From the IMG/VR virus record IMGVR_UViG_3300043411_002995, positions 47,706 to 111,705 of that record: DNA of 64,000 nucleotides; one strand, given 5' to 3'. Below are positions 31,870 to 40,732 of the stretch, piece by piece. Position numbers and translations under genes: made by a program. This DNA is from a virus. Below the pieces are notes generated by a model that saw only the letters and a list, made by a program, of their open reading frames with translations, was not told the origin of the DNA and did not search any database. How positions within the stretch are numbered: the first letter of the stretch is position 1; each line of letters opens with the position of its first letter.

Positions 31870-34800
31870 CAGTAGACGCCTTCCTTCCTGGAACGACCCT
31901 GCGGGGCATCACCGAACTCGGCGCCGTAGGCGAAGGCCGGGACCGGTGAGTACCCGTGGAGGTCTGACTCGCTCATGGTGGCAGCGCCTTCGATGAGGCC
32001 CCTGGCCAGCTCACGATACCCCATCTGCCCCATCCAGTCGTCGCGGAGGAGGGGTACCCGCTGGATGCCGGCGAGGAAGGGTTCGTGGACGACCCGCTTC
32101 GGGCCCACGCCGATCGTCTTCTTCCCGCGGCGCTCCAAGACCGCCTTCATCGTCTCGTCGAAGGTCTCGCCCTTGGTAGCGCCGGGCACATCGTCCTCGT
32201 GCACGACATGCCCGACGGCTTCCTCGAGAGGCAGGTCACCGACCTTCTTGTTGTTGTAGTCGTTGACGACGGTCCACGACGCCACGTCACCCGGCAGGTA
32301 GGGGCCATCGCCAGGATCCAACACCCGCGTGGTGTTCCCCGCCGCGCGCACGACGGTCTCGATCGCCCGCCGCTTCAGCTTCACACCCTGGCCGTCGAAG
32401 GCCTTGTGGATCTCCTCGACGACGTAGTTCATCGCAGGGAGCATGCCCTTGAGGCGAACGAGGTCCTGCGGCTGCGCGATGCCCTTCGACAGGATGTCAC
32501 CACGCTTCACCTCGGACCCGACCCGGACGCGATCGCTGTCCCAGAGCCCCTGCTCGACGAAGACCGGCTCCTTCGAACCGCGGATGAAGATGTTCGTGCC
32601 GCCGCCGCCGGGCACGTCCTCGATCCGGTCGACCTTGCCGTCGGCCTCGGCCAAGGCCGCGCGGCCGCGCTTGATCTGGTGCAGCTTGAAGAGCTTGTCG
32701 ATCGCGGCGTACCCATCGAGGACGCCGCGCGTGCCCGAGACGCCGCCCTGGTGGAAGGTGCGCATCGTCATCTGGGTCAGCGGCTCGGACATCGCCTGAC
32801 CGGAGATCGCCCCGACGTTGTCGCCGATCGCCGGCAGCTTGCCGTTCTCGGTGATGCCGTAGCTCTTGGCGCTGATGCCGTGGGGCGTCGGGTCGGTCAA
32901 CGGCGACATCACCCACAGCGTCTTCTGCTTGCGGTCGCGCAGGGTGTTCAGCAGCGCCGCGGTGACCTGGTCGCCGGCGTGGGCGATGACCGTCCCGCCG
33001 ATGCGGATGTCCTTCGACAGGAAGCGGTCCTCGAGGTCGTTCGACCGGTTGTCGACCGGCAGCTCGATGCCTTCCTGCGGCCCCGAGTCGTGCCGCGAGA
33101 CCACCTGGGTCACCGAGGTGGCCATGATGTCCTTGTTGAAGGCGCCGGGCTCGGAGGTCTGCATCTGCTTGTCCACCGCGGCGGCCCGCGCGCCGTAGAG
33201 GGTCGCCCAGTAGTCGGACAGCGGCAGCCCCTCGGCGAACGAGCGCATCACCGGCGCGAGCTGGGCGTTGCCCCGGTGGTCGTCGACCATGAACGGCGCC
33301 GAGACGATCTGCTTGAGCTGGTTGCGGTTGCCGCGCGCGCCCGACCGCACCATCAGGTCGAAGTTGTTGTCCTGCTCGGGCAGGCGGACCTTGAGCATCG
33401 CGTTGAGCTCGTCGTTGGCCGCCGAGATGAGCTGCTCGCCGCTCGCACGCCCCTCGGGGGTGTCGAGCTTCAGCCCCAAGAGCCCCTTCCGGGTGCGCTC
33501 GAAGATCGCCTTCTTCTCGGGCAGGTCGGGGAGCAGGTCCTTCAGGCTCACGGTGAACCCGGTCTTGTAGGTGTGGAGGTCCCCCATCTTCTTGAGCTTG
33601 TCGACGACCCCGCCGTGGTCCTTCGGCAGCACGCGCGCGAGGTCGCGCATCAGCTCGTCGAGCCCCTTGCTGTCGAGCTCGCGGTCCGCGAACTTCGTCT
33701 GCAGCTCGGGTGGCAGCACCTGCAGCAACTCGGGCTTGTACTTCGGGTCGCGCGACATCTGGTACAGCCCCAGCGCCGCCTCGTTCTGCGGCTTGATCAT
33801 GATGCCGCCGGTGCCCGGGTTGAAGAGGTTCCGCGACGGCATCATCCGGTACGCCTCCTCGATCGCGTCCTCGAGGATGGGCACGTGGACGTTCATGGCG
33901 TCGCCGTCGAAGTCGGCGTTGAAGCCCTTCACGACGAGCGGCGGGATCTTGATCGCCCTCCCATCGGTCATCTGCGGCGTGAAGCCCATCACCGAGAACT
34001 TGTGGAGCGAGGGGGCGCGGTTGAGCAGCACCGGGCGCGAGGCCATCTCGGCCTGCAGCGCCGATAGCGCGATGGGGGATCGCTTGTCGATCTCCTCCTC
34101 CGCGGCGAGCGGCTTCATGCCCGAGTGGTTCACCAAGCGCCGGGTCACGAACGGGCGGAAGAGCGTCCAGGACATCTCCTCGGGGAGTCCGACCTCGTCG
34201 ACGCCGAGCTTGGGCTCGGGGATGATGGTGCCGCGGCCGACCAGGTTCTGTCGCCGGCGCAGCACCTCGTACTGGAAGTAGCCGGTCTTCGCCGGCTTGC
34301 CCTTGACCTGCTCGAGCACGCCCTTGGGCCGGCGGGCCTCGGGGTAGAAGGCGATCGGCTTGCCGATGCCCGAGAGCGCCTGCATGCCCTTGTAGAGGTC
34401 CTCGCGGAGCGGCGCGCTCACCGAGTCGGGGATGAACGGGATGTCGTTCTGCCACTTCAGCTCGTTGTTCACGAGCGCAAGGTCGCGGTAGAGCGTGTTG
34501 AGCCCGGGCGTCGACAACGACCCATCCTCCATCTCGACGACGGGGCGGAAGTTGGGGGGGATGACGGGGAGCTTCGTCTGGACGTAGGCGTCCTCGGGGC
34601 GGATCTTGAGCTTCTTGAGCGCGGAGAGGTACTTCAGGCTCTTGTTCGCCTTGTCGAGCTCCTCGGGGGTCCGTGCCTGCTTGGCCTCCTCGGTCCACTG
34701 GGAGATCTGGTCGTCGACGTTGATCTTGCCGAGCAGCGCCTTCACGGCGGCGCCGCTGGTGACGGTGACGGGATCCTTCTCGTCGCCGAACTCCCCGGTC

Positions 34801-37800
34801 TCGGGGTTCACCCAGAGCTTGCCGGTGACCAGGCCACTGAACTGCTGCTCGTTGAGCCCGGTGAGCTGTCGGATCGGCTTCTCGAAGATGGGGTTCGGGA
34901 CGGGCTCGGCCAGATCGATGTGCCCCCAGCGGTCGCCCTTGCGGCCGCCGAAGACCGTGCGGTCGAGCAACCCGCCGCGCTCCTCCTTCAGGTCCTTGGC
35001 GTTGACGAAGACCGGATCGACGACCGCGCCGTTGCTGATCTTGTCGACGTCGGCGTCCGTCATCGGCTGCAGGACCATCTTCGAGCCGTTCCGCTTCACG
35101 TTGATGCCGGCGGCCTGGAGGTAGCCCTCGAACTTCTTGTAGGCGAAGGTCGGGGTCGGCGGCGGCTTCATCAGCCCTGAGCCGGCGCCGCCGGCGAGCC
35201 AGGTCCAGAACGGCTCGTTCTTGGACGCCTTGTAGGTCGCCATCTCGCGCAGGTTCGCGCGCGCGCCATGCGACAGCATCGAGTAGAAGGTGATGAGGTC
35301 GAGCGCCTTGGCGCCTTCCTCGCCGCCGCTCACGGGGTTCCCGTTGGAGTCGTACTTGCCCTCGCCGCGCGCCGAGTACTGGGTAGTCGCCTGCTTTCCG
35401 AGCTTCAGGATGTACTGCGGCCCGGTCATGACCTGCCCCAACGCCTCCTTGCTGTGGGGGTCGTAGAGCGTCTCGGTGTCGGAGACGCCGGCCTTGGCCA
35501 GCTCGTCGCTGACCCGCTGGGCGTACCCGTCCTTGCTCGTGATCGCGTTGTCGACGATGTAGGGCTTGCCCCGGTGCTCGGCGAGCTTGGCGGCCGCCGT
35601 CTCGAGCATCTGGGACGGGTTCACGCGGCTGGTGATGCCGTGCGGGTTGAGGAGGATATCGATCGGCTCGTGCGTGCCGTCGGGCTTGATCGAGTACGGC
35701 GCCTCCGCATCCTCGATGATCTTCGTGATGATGCCCTTGCCGCCGTGACGGTTCGTGACCTTGTCGCCGATCTGCGCTGGCTCGCGCGTGCGGACGTAGA
35801 CCTTCACCTTCTTGCCCGTGCGGACGACGTCGACGACCTCGCCGTCGTAGTCCTCGGTCCACTCCTCGGCGACCCCCCGCTTCGGGGGCATGTTGGCGCC
35901 GAGGCGACGCATCGCGAGGTAGTCGGGGTCGTTCTTGTTGTCCTTGGTGCCGACCCAGAGCGGGTCGCCCTTGCGGACGATCTGTCCCTTCCGGATGACC
36001 CCATCCTTGTCGAGCTTGGCCGAGGTCTCGTCGTCGATCGCCCCGGGCTTCCACGCCCGGTACTGGTCGAGCGAGAGGGTCGTCTGCTCGTTGAGCATCG
36101 TCGAGTACTGGTGCATGTGCTCGCTGGTGAGCTTTTTGCGCGCGCTCTCGGTGATGACGATGCCGTCCTCGAAGTTGTAGCCCTTCCAGGGGATGTAGGC
36201 GGCCTTGAGGTTGGTGCCGATCGCCATCACCCCGTCGGAGGTGAAGTTGGTGTCGGCCAGGGTCTCGCCCTTCTTGACGGCCTGCCCCTCGACCACGCGC
36301 ACCGTCGAGTCGACGAACGCCTTGTTGTTCAGCGGGAGGTTGCTGAACAGCGGATGCTCGTTCTCGCCGTCCTTGGTCTTGACCACGATCTTGTTCTTCG
36401 AGATCGACTGGACGACGCCGTCCTCGAGGGCGGCGGTGGAGAAACTCCCGCCGATCGCCCGCTCGATCGTGCCGCCCCCGACCTTCACCTGCACGAGCGG
36501 CGCCTCGCGGTTGACCAGCGGGATCGCCTGCTCGAGCATCTTGGTCGCCATCTGCGCCCGGACGCCCATGGCGGCGGGCAAGAAGGGGATGGTGTTCGAG
36601 GCGATCGAGAAGGCCTGCCGTGGTGAGTGCAGCACCACGTCGACCTGGTCGGCATCGACCAGCCGGCGCTCCCCGTTGACGTGGGCCAGCACCTTCTTGT
36701 CGATCGCCACGCCGTCCTCGAACTGGTCGGAGAAGGAGAGCGTGAGGTTCGCGGCCTCGGCCGCGGTGATCTTCCGGTTCTTCTTCGTCTTGACGTCGTA
36801 GACGGTGGTCTCGAGCTCGTCGCCGCGCTTGCTCACGCCCACCGGCAGGTGCATCGTCAGGCCGATGTGGCCGGAGTCGGGCGTGTGGATCGGATCGATG
36901 AACCCGAGCTGCGACGGGTGGACGGCGCGCTCCTCCGCCCGGACGTTCTGCGCGTTGGACCCCGCGCCGCCCTCGCCCATGATGGTGACCTTGGTCATCC
37001 CGTTGAGCATGTGGATCGGGTTCGTCTGATCGGGCACGTGGGCGTGCCCGCCGGTCTGCGTGAAGAACGACGAGAGCGTCGAGGAGAGCTGGTTCGAGCT
37101 CACGAGCTGCCCGACCTGCGTCGGGGGCTGCCGCTGGTTGTTCAGCTTCCGCAGGATCTTCCTGCGGTACTCGTTGAGGAACGGCTGGATCTCGCCGTTG
37201 TCCTTGACGAGACGCTCGCGCATCAGGTCCGAGACGGACATGATCTTCTTGAACTCGAGGGACTGGCGATCGTCGGGCGCCCGCTTCCCAGCGGCGGCGG
37301 CGATCAGCTCCTTGGAGCTGGCGACGATGGCCTCGGGGGAGACCTTGTCGAAGGCCTGGCCCACCGTCTTCTTGGTGACCTCGGGGCGGAGCTCGGTCTG
37401 GTCGAAGTAGGCCAGGAGCGCCTTGCCGGCCTCGTCAGGCGTCTCGAACCGCGGGCGCGTGTCACCCGCCCGCAGCCGCTTCAGGTCGGCGGCCTTGTCG
37501 GCGGCGAAGTACTCGGCGGCCTTCTTGACGGACTCGTTCGCCTTCTTCTTCGAGGCGGCCTTGTTCGCGCTGAGGATCTGGTCGCCCCAGGCCCGCGCCA
37601 GGGTTGAGTCGGCCACGCCCATGGCCGAGAGGATGGGGTAGAGCGCCGGGCCGCTCTTGTCCTCGGCGCCGCCGGCGCGGCGGGCGAGGCGGAAGACCGT
37701 GGAGGCGGGGTTGAACTCGACGTCGAAGGCGCGGCCGGCGACGTTGATCTCGGCCTTCGTCTCGCCGTTCTTCTTCTCGGTGACGTAGATGCCCGGCTTG

Positions 37801-38162
37801 CGGCGCAGCTGGCTCTGCACCTGGTAGTGCTTGCCGTCGACGATGAAACTGCCGAAGTTGGTGGCCTTGGGCAGGGTCGCGATCTTCATGCGCTTCTGCG
37901 TGGAGATCACCTTCCCGGTCTTGCGGTCGGTGAGCTCGAGGTTCGCGTAGACCGGGACGCCCCAGGTCTTGTCCTTCCGCACGGCCTCGCGCTGGCCCTC
38001 GGCGTCCCCGGGATCAGCCGAGTCGTCGACCCAGACCTCCTTGGCCCGGAGGCGGAGGCCGGTCTGCTCGGCCTGGACGTCGAGGGCCTTGGTGAAGGCC
38101 TCCGCGATGTCCTTCTTCACCTTCTCGAACTGGCTCTGGTAGTCGAAGCTCTCCATGGTCAC
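31869..38162 (-). CDS. Fused RNA polymerase beta/beta-prime subunit
   Basis: This 2097-codon frame encodes both catalytic subunits of a bacterial-type RNA polymerase in one chain. Beta features: FGSFIVDGKHYQVQSQLRRK, NVRAEERAVHPSQLGFIDPI, PWKGYNFEDGIVITESA, and the GDKVTNRHGGKG motif (about 799). Beta-prime features: WGHIDLAEPVPNPIFE, LLNRAPSLHKFSVMGF, the catalytic NADFDGD (about 1415), SGARGNRNQLKQI, and the C-terminal QMTMRTFHQGGVSG (about 1790). Bacterial beta plus beta-prime exceed 2700 residues, so insertions and the beta-prime zinc-ribbon cysteines are missing. The start may be GTG 38162 or ATG 38156. No alpha or omega subunit was recognised. Confidence 0.95.
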   Translation of the reverse strand: MTMESFDYQSQFEKVKKDIAEAFTKALDVQAEQTGLRLRAKEVWVDDSADPGDAEGQREAVRKDKTWGVPVYANLELTDRKTGKVISTQKRMKIATLPKATNFGSFIVDGKHYQVQSQLRRKPGIYVTEKKNGETKAEINVAGRAFDVEFNPASTVFRLARRAGGAEDKSGPALYPILSAMGVADSTLARAWGDQILSANKAASKKKANESVKKAAEYFAADKAADLKRLRAGDTRPRFETPDEAGKALLAYFDQTELRPEVTKKTVGQAFDKVSPEAIVASSKELIAAAAGKRAPDDRQSLEFKKIMSVSDLMRERLVKDNGEIQPFLNEYRRKILRKLNNQRQPPTQVGQLVSSNQLSSTLSSFFTQTGGHAHVPDQTNPIHMLNGMTKVTIMGEGGAGSNAQNVRAEERAVHPSQLGFIDPIHTPDSGHIGLTMHLPVGVSKRGDELETTVYDVKTKKNRKITAAEAANLTLSFSDQFEDGVAIDKKVLAHVNGERRLVDADQVDVVLHSPRQAFSIASNTIPFLPAAMGVRAQMATKMLEQAIPLVNREAPLVQVKVGGGTIERAIGGSFSTAALEDGVVQSISKNKIVVKTKDGENEHPLFSNLPLNNKAFVDSTVRVVEGQAVKKGETLADTNFTSDGVMAIGTNLKAAYIPWKGYNFEDGIVITESARKKLTSEHMHQYSTMLNEQTTLSLDQYRAWKPGAIDDETSAKLDKDGVIRKGQIVRKGDPLWVGTKDNKNDPDYLAMRRLGANMPPKRGVAEEWTEDYDGEVVDVVRTGKKVKVYVRTREPAQIGDKVTNRHGGKGIITKIIEDAEAPYSIKPDGTHEPIDILLNPHGITSRVNPSQMLETAAAKLAEHRGKPYIVDNAITSKDGYAQRVSDELAKAGVSDTETLYDPHSKEALGQVMTGPQYILKLGKQATTQYSARGEGKYDSNGNPVSGGEEGAKALDLITFYSMLSHGARANLREMATYKASKNEPFWTWLAGGAGSGLMKPPPTPTFAYKKFEGYLQAAGINVKRNGSKMVLQPMTDADVDKISNGAVVDPVFVNAKDLKEERGGLLDRTVFGGRKGDRWGHIDLAEPVPNPIFEKPIRQLTGLNEQQFSGLVTGKLWVNPETGEFGDEKDPVTVTSGAAVKALLGKINVDDQISQWTEEAKQARTPEELDKANKSLKYLSALKKLKIRPEDAYVQTKLPVIPPNFRPVVEMEDGSLSTPGLNTLYRDLALVNNELKWQNDIPFIPDSVSAPLREDLYKGMQALSGIGKPIAFYPEARRPKGVLEQVKGKPAKTGYFQYEVLRRRQNLVGRGTIIPEPKLGVDEVGLPEEMSWTLFRPFVTRRLVNHSGMKPLAAEEEIDKRSPIALSALQAEMASRPVLLNRAPSLHKFSVMGFTPQMTDGRAIKIPPLVVKGFNADFDGDAMNVHVPILEDAIEEAYRMMPSRNLFNPGTGGIMIKPQNEAALGLYQMSRDPKYKPELLQVLPPELQTKFADRELDSKGLDELMRDLARVLPKDHGGVVDKLKKMGDLHTYKTGFTVSLKDLLPDLPEKKAIFERTRKGLLGLKLDTPEGRASGEQLISAANDELNAMLKVRLPEQDNNFDLMVRSGARGNRNQLKQIVSAPFMVDDHRGNAQLAPVMRSFAEGLPLSDYWATLYGARAAAVDKQMQTSEPGAFNKDIMATSVTQVVSRHDSGPQEGIELPVDNRSNDLEDRFLSKDIRIGGTVIAHAGDQVTAALLNTLRDRKQKTLWVMSPLTDPTPHGISAKSYGITENGKLPAIGDNVGAISGQAMSEPLTQMTMRTFHQGGVSGTRGVLDGYAAIDKLFKLHQIKRGRAALAEADGKVDRIEDVPGGGGTNIFIRGSKEPVFVEQGLWDSDRVRVGSEVKRGDILSKGIAQPQDLVRLKGMLPAMNYVVEEIHKAFDGQGVKLKRRAIETVVRAAGNTTRVLDPGDGPYLPGDVASWTVVNDYNNKKVGDLPLEEAVGHVVHEDDVPGATKGETFDETMKAVLERRGKKTIGVGPKRVVHEPFLAGIQRVPLLRDDWMGQMGYRELARGLIEGAATMSESDLHGYSPVPAFAYGAEFGDAPQGRSRKEGVY

Positions 38163-38182
38163 CTGGTGCCGTCGGGCATAAG
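38160..38182 (+). promoter_or_regulatory. GGCATAAG promoter-like element 4
   Basis: CAC at 38160-38162, 12 bases, then GGCATAAG at 38175-38182. The CAC overlaps the GTG start of the polymerase gene on the other strand. It is followed by AGGAGGG and small plus-strand frames. Confidence 0.5.
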
Positions 38183-38206
38183 CCTCGTGAAGGAGGGATG
38201 TTACGC

Positions 38207-38401
38207 GTGAGCCATCGTAGCAAGAACCCCCCGCGGCCGCTGCGCTCCGTCACCGTCGGAGCGTTCGATGCCGTCTTGACCTGCTGGCACGAGGAGATAC
38301 ATGTCCGCGCTGATCGTCCTGCTCAACCCGCGGCCGCGGGGCCGCTCTGCACCCAGTCGCCAGTCGCCCCCGACCCGGATCCGGGCACTGGCCGACGCTA
38401 G
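38207..38401 (+). CDS. Possible small leader protein
   Basis: A strong AGGAGGG lies 10 bases before GTG 38207 (ATG 38198 is too close). The 64-residue frame is basic and Pro-rich with GC-biased codons only in its first half, and its second half overlaps the well-supported gene at 38301. It may be a short coding leader or a false frame. Confidence 0.3.
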   Translation: MSHRSKNPPRPLRSVTVGAFDAVLTCWHEEIHVRADRPAQPAAAGPLCTQSPVAPDPDPGTGRR

Positions 38402-38525
38402 CATCCAGTTCGGCCGCACCCTGATCGCAGGCTGGATGCTGCTGGCCTGGGTCCTCATCCTGACGAAAGAGGCGATGCGCGGCATCGCGTGGCTCACCGG
38501 CGCCACCGCCGATCTGTCGGCATAA
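38301..38525 (+). CDS. Small single-helix membrane protein
   Basis: The 74-residue product has a good GAGGAG site before ATG 38301. A basic Arg/Pro-rich start is followed by one hydrophobic helix (RTLIAGWMLLAWVLILTKEA, about 40-58) and a polar tail. It is too short for a known enzyme. Its TAA stop overlaps the next GGCATAAG element. It may be a membrane-acting early protein, but that is inferred only. Confidence 0.65.
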   Translation: MSALIVLLNPRPRGRSAPSRQSPPTRIRALADASIQFGRTLIAGWMLLAWVLILTKEAMRGIAWLTGATADLSA

Positions 38526-38526
38526 G
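38504..38526 (+). promoter_or_regulatory. GGCATAAG promoter-like element 5
   Basis: CAC at 38504-38506, 12 bases, then GGCATAAG at 38519-38526, overlapping the stop codon of the upstream gene. It lies 17 bases before ATG 38544. Confidence 0.55.
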
Positions 38527-38543
38527 CCAGGGAGAAGGAGACT

Positions 38544-38999
38544 ATGTCCTCGTACATCTGCCTGAGGCGCTACGGCCTCATCCGCAAGGCGGCGCCGGCA
38601 CCCCAGCCCGTCCGCTTCTACAAGACCATGCAGAGCCTCGCGGCGATCACCGCGAGCGTCACGGTGCCAGCCCACGGCATGCTGGTCTCGGGCTTCTCCC
38701 ACCAGTCCATCCCCATGCGATCCCAGATCTGGACCTTCTTCAAGCAGCTCCTCCGGGGGTGCGCTTGGGCCGCGGCGATCGCCGCGGGCATGTTGGTCTA
38801 CACGGCGTTCGTCTCCAAGTGGAAGGAGAACGGCTTCCCCACCATCCCCATCAGCGCGCTCGTGGCGATCGATCAGGCCATGCCCAAGAACGGTCCGTCG
38901 AACGTCGTCACGCTCGGTGGCGGCAGTGCGCAGGTCCCATCTCCGCGACCCGCCAACACCCGGCAGACGAACCTCATCGACATCGAGTACGAGGGCTAG
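38544..38999 (+). CDS. Single-helix membrane protein of unknown function
   Basis: The 151-residue product has a basic N-terminal region, then one hydrophobic helix (CAWAAAIAAGMLVYTAFVSK, about 73-92) followed by a polar Pro/Ser-rich domain. There is no cleavable signal peptide, so it is probably anchored with one domain on each side. AAGGAG precedes the start. Its stop overlaps the convergent lysis-region gene by 4 bases. Function unknown. Confidence 0.68.
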   Translation: MSSYICLRRYGLIRKAAPAPQPVRFYKTMQSLAAITASVTVPAHGMLVSGFSHQSIPMRSQIWTFFKQLLRGCAWAAAIAAGMLVYTAFVSKWKENGFPTIPISALVAIDQAMPKNGPSNVVTLGGGSAQVPSPRPANTRQTNLIDIEYEG

Positions 39000-39460
39000 T
39001 CGAGCGCGCGCGCTACCAGCATCCCCGCCAACAAGGAGGTCGAGATCGCAGCAACCGTCCACGCGACCGGCGACCCCCACATCGGCTTGACCCGCTCGAG
39101 CTGGTACTTCTTGTCGAGTGCGATCAGATCGGAGGAGAGCTTGTCGGTGCGTGCGACAAGCAGCGCCTGGCTCTTGGCGTAGGTCGCCACCTGGTCCTGC
39201 AGGGACGTCACCTGCAGCGCCAGGTTGGCGGCGCGCTCGCCCTCTTTCTTAGCCACCACCCGCTGGTGGATCAGCTCGGCGTCGACCTCGAGGACGGCCT
39301 TCCAGTCGTCGATGTTGACGTAGCCGCAGATGGTTCCGATTCCCGGCACCACGTACTTCGTGCAGGGGGGAACCAGCTGCGGCTGGTAGACGTCGTCAGC
39401 GTGTGCCGGGGACGTCGTCCCAAGAACGGATGCGATCGATAGCGCGACGATCAGCCTCAT
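38996..39460 (-). CDS. Secreted coiled-coil membrane protein, spanin-like
   Basis: ATG 39460 gives a 154-residue product with a cleavable-looking signal peptide (IVALSIASVLGTTSPAHA, about residues 4-21), a coiled-coil centre (AANLALQVTSLQDQVATYAK) and a C-terminal transmembrane helix (AWTVAAISTSLLAGMLVARA). This layout and its place after a holin-like gene suggest a spanin-type or lysis accessory protein. It overlaps the upstream gene by 65 bases, as spanin genes often do. A longer frame to 40375 is a shadow. Confidence 0.62.
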   Translation of the reverse strand: MRLIVALSIASVLGTTSPAHADDVYQPQLVPPCTKYVVPGIGTICGYVNIDDWKAVLEVDAELIHQRVVAKKEGERAANLALQVTSLQDQVATYAKSQALLVARTDKLSSDLIALDKKYQLERVKPMWGSPVAWTVAAISTSLLAGMLVARALD

Positions 39461-39845
39461 AGCGTGCCTCCTCGGCCCGTAGGTCGGCCGCGATGACCCG
39501 CAGGGTCTCCTGCGCAGCGTCGATCTCCTTCTGGCGCTCGGCGAGCACCAGGCTGTCCTTGGCGATCTGGGCGTGCATGGTGGCCTGGTCGGCCTGGATG
39601 CGCGCCTTCTCCTTCTCGTGGCGCAGCATCGCGAGCTCGCGGTTCCGCCGCCACGAGACCCAGGCCCAGATGGCGGCGGCCGCGAGCACCACCGCGAGGA
39701 TGATGATCGTCCCCAGCCACGACTTGCTGCCGCCGCCCGCCGCCGCGGGTTGCTGGTTGCGCTTGATGACCGCCTCGAGCTTCGAGAGGATCTCGGCCGG
39801 GTCGAGGGGCGGCTTCGCGACGCCCGTCGTGTCCTGGTCAGGCAT
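39396..39845 (-). CDS. Membrane-anchored coiled-coil protein, probable lysis accessory
   Basis: The 149-residue product has one transmembrane helix (SWLGTIIILAVVLAAAAIWA, about 42-61), then a long basic/acidic coiled coil (ELAMLRHEKEKARIQADQAT and onward). This N-terminal-anchor plus coiled-coil layout resembles inner-membrane spanins such as Rz. It overlaps both neighbours and sits between a holin-like gene and the signal-peptide protein. Function is inferred from topology and neighbours. Confidence 0.6.
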   Translation of the reverse strand: MPDQDTTGVAKPPLDPAEILSKLEAVIKRNQQPAAAGGGSKSWLGTIIILAVVLAAAAIWAWVSWRRNRELAMLRHEKEKARIQADQATMHAQIAKDSLVLAERQKEIDAAQETLRVIAADLRAEEARYEADRRAIDRIRSWDDVPGTR

Positions 39846-40434
39846 GCGTCAGACCTTCTCGGGCGCCGCGGAGGCCTTCGACGCGCAGCTTGAAGAGCTC
39901 GGCCTCGATGAGGCCCTCGAGGCGGCCGCGGGCGAGCTCGGGCAGCCCCTGGGACACGGCCATGTCGGTGGCCCAGTTGACGGCGACATCGAGCACCTCG
40001 GGACCCGGGACCTTCTTGTCGTCCGTCAGCTCCTTGGCCTTCTTGCGCGCCCACTCGGCGCCGCGCAGCGCGGCCTGGCGCGCCAACGACTTCCACTGCT
40101 CGGTCGTCTTGTCGGAGACGTCGAGGTGCAGCTTCTGCTTCGCCTTGTTGAGGAGCAGTCCGACGAGGCCAGCGATGAAGGTCGCGAACACGGGGATCAG
40201 CACGGCCAGCAGCTGGTCGCTCAGATTCTGGAGCCCCGTCTTGGCCGCCGGCGTCGGGGCGACCGTGGCGGGGGGCGTGGTGACCGCGATGGGTGCCGGA
40301 GCGGCTGGCTCCGTCACGGCGGCAACACCGCCATCGTCCGCCACTGCCGGCGCCGGCGCGCCGGCCAGGCAGCACAGGACCAGCAGGCTACCCAGCAGGC
40401 GCGATACGGCGGCGGTCTTCTTCGTCATCTTCAT
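39838..40434 (-). CDS. LLH-family holin-like protein
   Basis: The 198-residue product has a signal-peptide-like start (LLGSLLVLCCLAGAPAPAVA), a Pro/Ala linker, a transmembrane helix (LLAVLIPVFATFIAGLVGLL) and an amphipathic C-terminal region (VNWATDMAVSQGLPELARGR, then LEGLIEAELF). The latter resembles the C-terminal part of phage holin superfamily 6 (LLH). Holins permeabilise the inner membrane at lysis. No endolysin was recognised in the window. The N-terminal extension is longer than in most holins. Confidence 0.65.
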   Translation of the reverse strand: MKMTKKTAAVSRLLGSLLVLCCLAGAPAPAVADDGGVAAVTEPAAPAPIAVTTPPATVAPTPAAKTGLQNLSDQLLAVLIPVFATFIAGLVGLLLNKAKQKLHLDVSDKTTEQWKSLARQAALRGAEWARKKAKELTDDKKVPGPEVLDVAVNWATDMAVSQGLPELARGRLEGLIEAELFKLRVEGLRGAREGLTHA

Positions 40435-40732
40435 CGGAGTCTCCTCTGGTACGGGAAGGGGTCTTGGCCCAGTAGTGAACGAGGAGGATGATCTCCTCGG
40501 TCGTCGTGCTGATGTTGCTCCCGCCCTCCATCGTCTCGGTGATGGTCTTCTTGCGAGAGTACTCCTTGATCATGTCGACCTTGATCCCTTCGGAGAGGTC
40601 GTTCATCCGGTTGCGGAGCTCCGCGTAGGCCTCGCGATCCCCCTGCTCGAAGAGGTTGAACTCCTCGCAGTAGAACGTCCCGAGGTTGCGCCCGCCGACG
40701 CCGCCGAAGTTGACGGGGGTAGCCTTCGCCAT
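40388..40732 (-). CDS. Small protein between portal and lysis genes
   Basis: The 114-residue product begins with a Gly-rich segment (ATPVNFGGVGGRNLGTFYCE), has a charged helical centre and a hydrophobic strand (TTTEEIILLVHYWAK), and ends with an acidic/basic tail. It starts at ATG 40732, overlapping the portal stop, and its 3' end overlaps the holin-like gene by 46 bases. The family is not recognised; virion association is possible. Confidence 0.65.
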   Translation of the reverse strand: MAKATPVNFGGVGGRNLGTFYCEEFNLFEQGDREAYAELRNRMNDLSEGIKVDMIKEYSRKKTITETMEGGSNISTTTEEIILLVHYWAKTPSRTRGDSDEDDEEDRRRIAPAG

